From: Streptacidiphilus jiangxiensis | Lineage (GTDB): Bacteria; Actinomycetota; Actinomycetes; Streptomycetales; Streptomycetaceae | NCBI RefSeq assembly: GCF_900109465.1 | Contig: NZ_FOAZ01000026.1 | Span: 37,247-101,246, forward strand | Reading direction: 5' to 3' | DNA: 64,000 nucleotides | Shown here: positions 62,903 to 64,000 of the stretch, in pieces | Layout of the letters: each line of letters opens with the position of its first letter | How positions within the stretch are numbered: the first letter of the stretch is position 1 | Notes under the pieces: model-generated | What the model was told of the DNA's origin: nothing | What the model saw: only the letters and a program-made list of their open reading frames with translations | Database searches by the model: none | Translations under genes and position numbers: made by a program

Positions 62903-63736
62903 GTGCCCGTCATCACCCTGCTCTCGCCCGACACCAGCCCGGGGAGCGCCGCGCTTGCCAAGGTGGCGGCAGCGGCGACCGACACCCTCGGCATCGCGCC
63001 CGACCACTGCTGGATCACCTGGCAGCAGATCGACCAGGACAGCGCCCACCGCTCCCAGTGGCAGGAGGGCACCGGCCCCCGGCCACCGATCGGATTCGTG
63101 ACGTGCAAGGCTGCTTACTCGAAGGAACAGGTCGGTCTGCTGCTCCGGGCGGTTCAGGCCGAGCTCGCCGCCGTCCTCGGCATCGGGGGCGCGGACATCT
63201 TCCTGACGGTGCGTCGGGCCAACGAAGGAGAGTTGCTGGTGCGGGACGAGATCTGGAACGGCGAGGACGGCGTGCAGCAGGTGGCCTCGCGGCCCGTGGC
63301 CCACGTGGTGGGTGGCCGGGGGGAGGTCTTCGACGACGCCTGGGACGGCGTCGAGGCGGTGATCCGGCTGGACTCCGCGCAGTTCACGGAGGAGGCGCTG
63401 TACGGGCTGGAGACCTTCTCCCACCTGGAGGTGATCTTCCACTTCGACCGGGTGCCGGTCGAGAAGATCGAGACCGGCGCCCGCCACCCCCGCGGCAACA
63501 AGGACTGGCCGCTGATCGGCATCTTCGCCCAGCGCGGCAAGAACCGGCCGAACCGGCTCGGGGTCTCGCGCTGCCGCCTGCACCGCGTGGACGGCCTCGA
63601 CCTGTACATCAGCGGCCTGGACGCGGTGGACGGCACCCCGGTGCTGGACATCAAGCCGTACATGGCGGAGTTCGGGCCGCGCGGCGAGGTCGGCCAGCCG
63701 GAGTGGGCCACGGAGATCATGCGCGAGTACTACTGA
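62903..63736 (+). CDS. tautomerase-TrmO fusion protein
   Basis: 277 residues. The N-terminal half (1-~130) begins [10 protein letters not shown] and shows the two beta-alpha-beta units of the tautomerase/MIF superfamily, where Pro2 becomes the N-terminal catalytic proline after Met removal. The C-terminal half (~132-277) is a TrmO/TsaA domain: [44 protein letters not shown] 62903 with AAGGAG 7 nt upstream. I know of no characterised protein with this pairing. It likely acts on a cluster intermediate. Confidence 0.85.
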   Translation: MPVITLLSPDTSPGSAALAKVAAAATDTLGIAPDHCWITWQQIDQDSAHRSQWQEGTGPRPPIGFVTCKAAYSKEQVGLLLRAVQAELAAVLGIGGADIFLTVRRANEGELLVRDEIWNGEDGVQQVASRPVAHVVGGRGEVFDDAWDGVEAVIRLDSAQFTEEALYGLETFSHLEVIFHFDRVPVEKIETGARHPRGNKDWPLIGIFAQRGKNRPNRLGVSRCRLHRVDGLDLYISGLDAVDGTPVLDIKPYMAEFGPRGEVGQPEWATEIMREYY

Positions 63737-63786
63737 CCTCCGACCCCGCCCCTTCCGACTCCCGACAGACAGAGGACCGCCGCAGC

Positions 63787-64000
63787 ATGTCCCGCCGCCT
63801 GTTCACCTCCGAGTCCGTGACCGAGGGTCACCCGGACAAGATCGCTGACCAGATCAGCGACACCATCCTCGACGCCCTGCTGAAGGACGACCCGTCCTCG
63901 CGTGTCGCCGTCGAGACGCTGATCACCACCGGTCAGGTCCACGTCGCGGGGGAGGTGACCACGTCGGCGTACGCGCCGATCGCGCAGCTGGTGCGCGACA
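63787..64000 (+). CDS. metK: S-adenosylmethionine synthetase, 3' end outside window
   Basis: First 71 residues only. [22 protein letters not shown] is the SAM synthetase N-terminus, with the ATP-binding histidine in EGHPDK. 50 bp after the tautomerase-TrmO gene with AGAGGAC as ribosome binding site, so cotranscribed. A cluster copy of metK would raise the local SAM supply for the several SAM-using enzymes. The gene continues beyond base 64000. Confidence 0.95.
   Translation, partial: MSRRLFTSESVTEGHPDKIADQISDTILDALLKDDPSSRVAVETLITTGQVHVAGEVTTSAYAPIAQLVRD

Noticed and set aside
63737..63786. SAM riboswitch before metK
   Set aside because: Only 50 bp between genes and no stem with conserved SAM-I/II core can be drawn.

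Overview
This is high-GC actinobacterial DNA, almost certainly from the family Streptomycetaceae (Streptomyces or a close relative). The evidence is G/C-rich third codon positions, frequent GTG starts with GTGA or ATGA stop/start overlaps, and family marker genes: rsiG (c-di-GMP-dependent anti-sigma factor for WhiG), nur, mshA (mycothiol), phoU-phoR-phoP, carD, msiK, and a DUF1416 gene next to a thiosulfate sulfurtransferase. From base 1 to about 46,400 the gene order (sulfurtransferase, nur, mshA, gpmA, pho genes, carD, ispD-ispF, cysS, rlmB, msiK) is, from memory, the conserved core order of Streptomyces chromosomes. No search was run.

Layout of the core. 1-9,100: hydrolase fragment, MoaD-like protein, proline-rich membrane protein, LmeA-like lipid-binding protein, sulfurtransferase operon behind a 26-residue cysteine-rich leader peptide, Nur and YgfZ, Dtd. 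9,200-21,400: rsiG, asparaginase, mshA, NlpC/P60 hydrolase, macro-domain protein, SpoIIE-type phosphatase, HbhA-like protein with an XRE regulator, rhomboid protease. 21,500-28,600: a TetR-controlled three-gene operon with two perfect operators, a coupled set of four unknown membrane or lipoproteins, an AraC/GyrI-like regulator and endonuclease IV. 28,700-46,400: Eis-like acetyltransferase, MFS pump, gpmA, a 57-residue cysteine-rich metallothionein-like protein, pho genes, carD, ispD/ispF, cysS, rlmB, DoxX protein, sugar nucleotidyltransferase, msiK and tRNA-Thr(TGT).

46,500-49,320 is a small accessory locus: a 56-residue secreted peptide ending DMGWQ, a 101-residue partner protein, a TrmB-LuxR regulator and a LuxR-type regulator. 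A GGACGG-type element occurs in all three intergenic regions, which suggests a peptide-linked regulatory circuit.

49,357-64,000 (cut by the window end) is an NRPS-like biosynthetic cluster built from separate parts and arranged as two divergent operons. The minus-strand operon runs hydrolase, MFS exporter, PCP-thioesterase, TrmO-like protein, HemN-like radical SAM enzyme, a cystathionine-synthase-fold protein lacking the PLP lysine, a double OsmC-like protein lacking the catalytic cysteines, a methyltransferase, PCP-condensation, and an adenylation protein whose pocket reads as threonine. The plus-strand operon runs a second adenylation protein, a tautomerase-TrmO fusion and a metK copy. SAM chemistry (two TrmO-like proteins, a radical SAM enzyme, a methyltransferase and a dedicated SAM synthetase) combined with two apparent pseudoenzymes makes this the most likely undescribed system in the window. 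I do not recognise the product.
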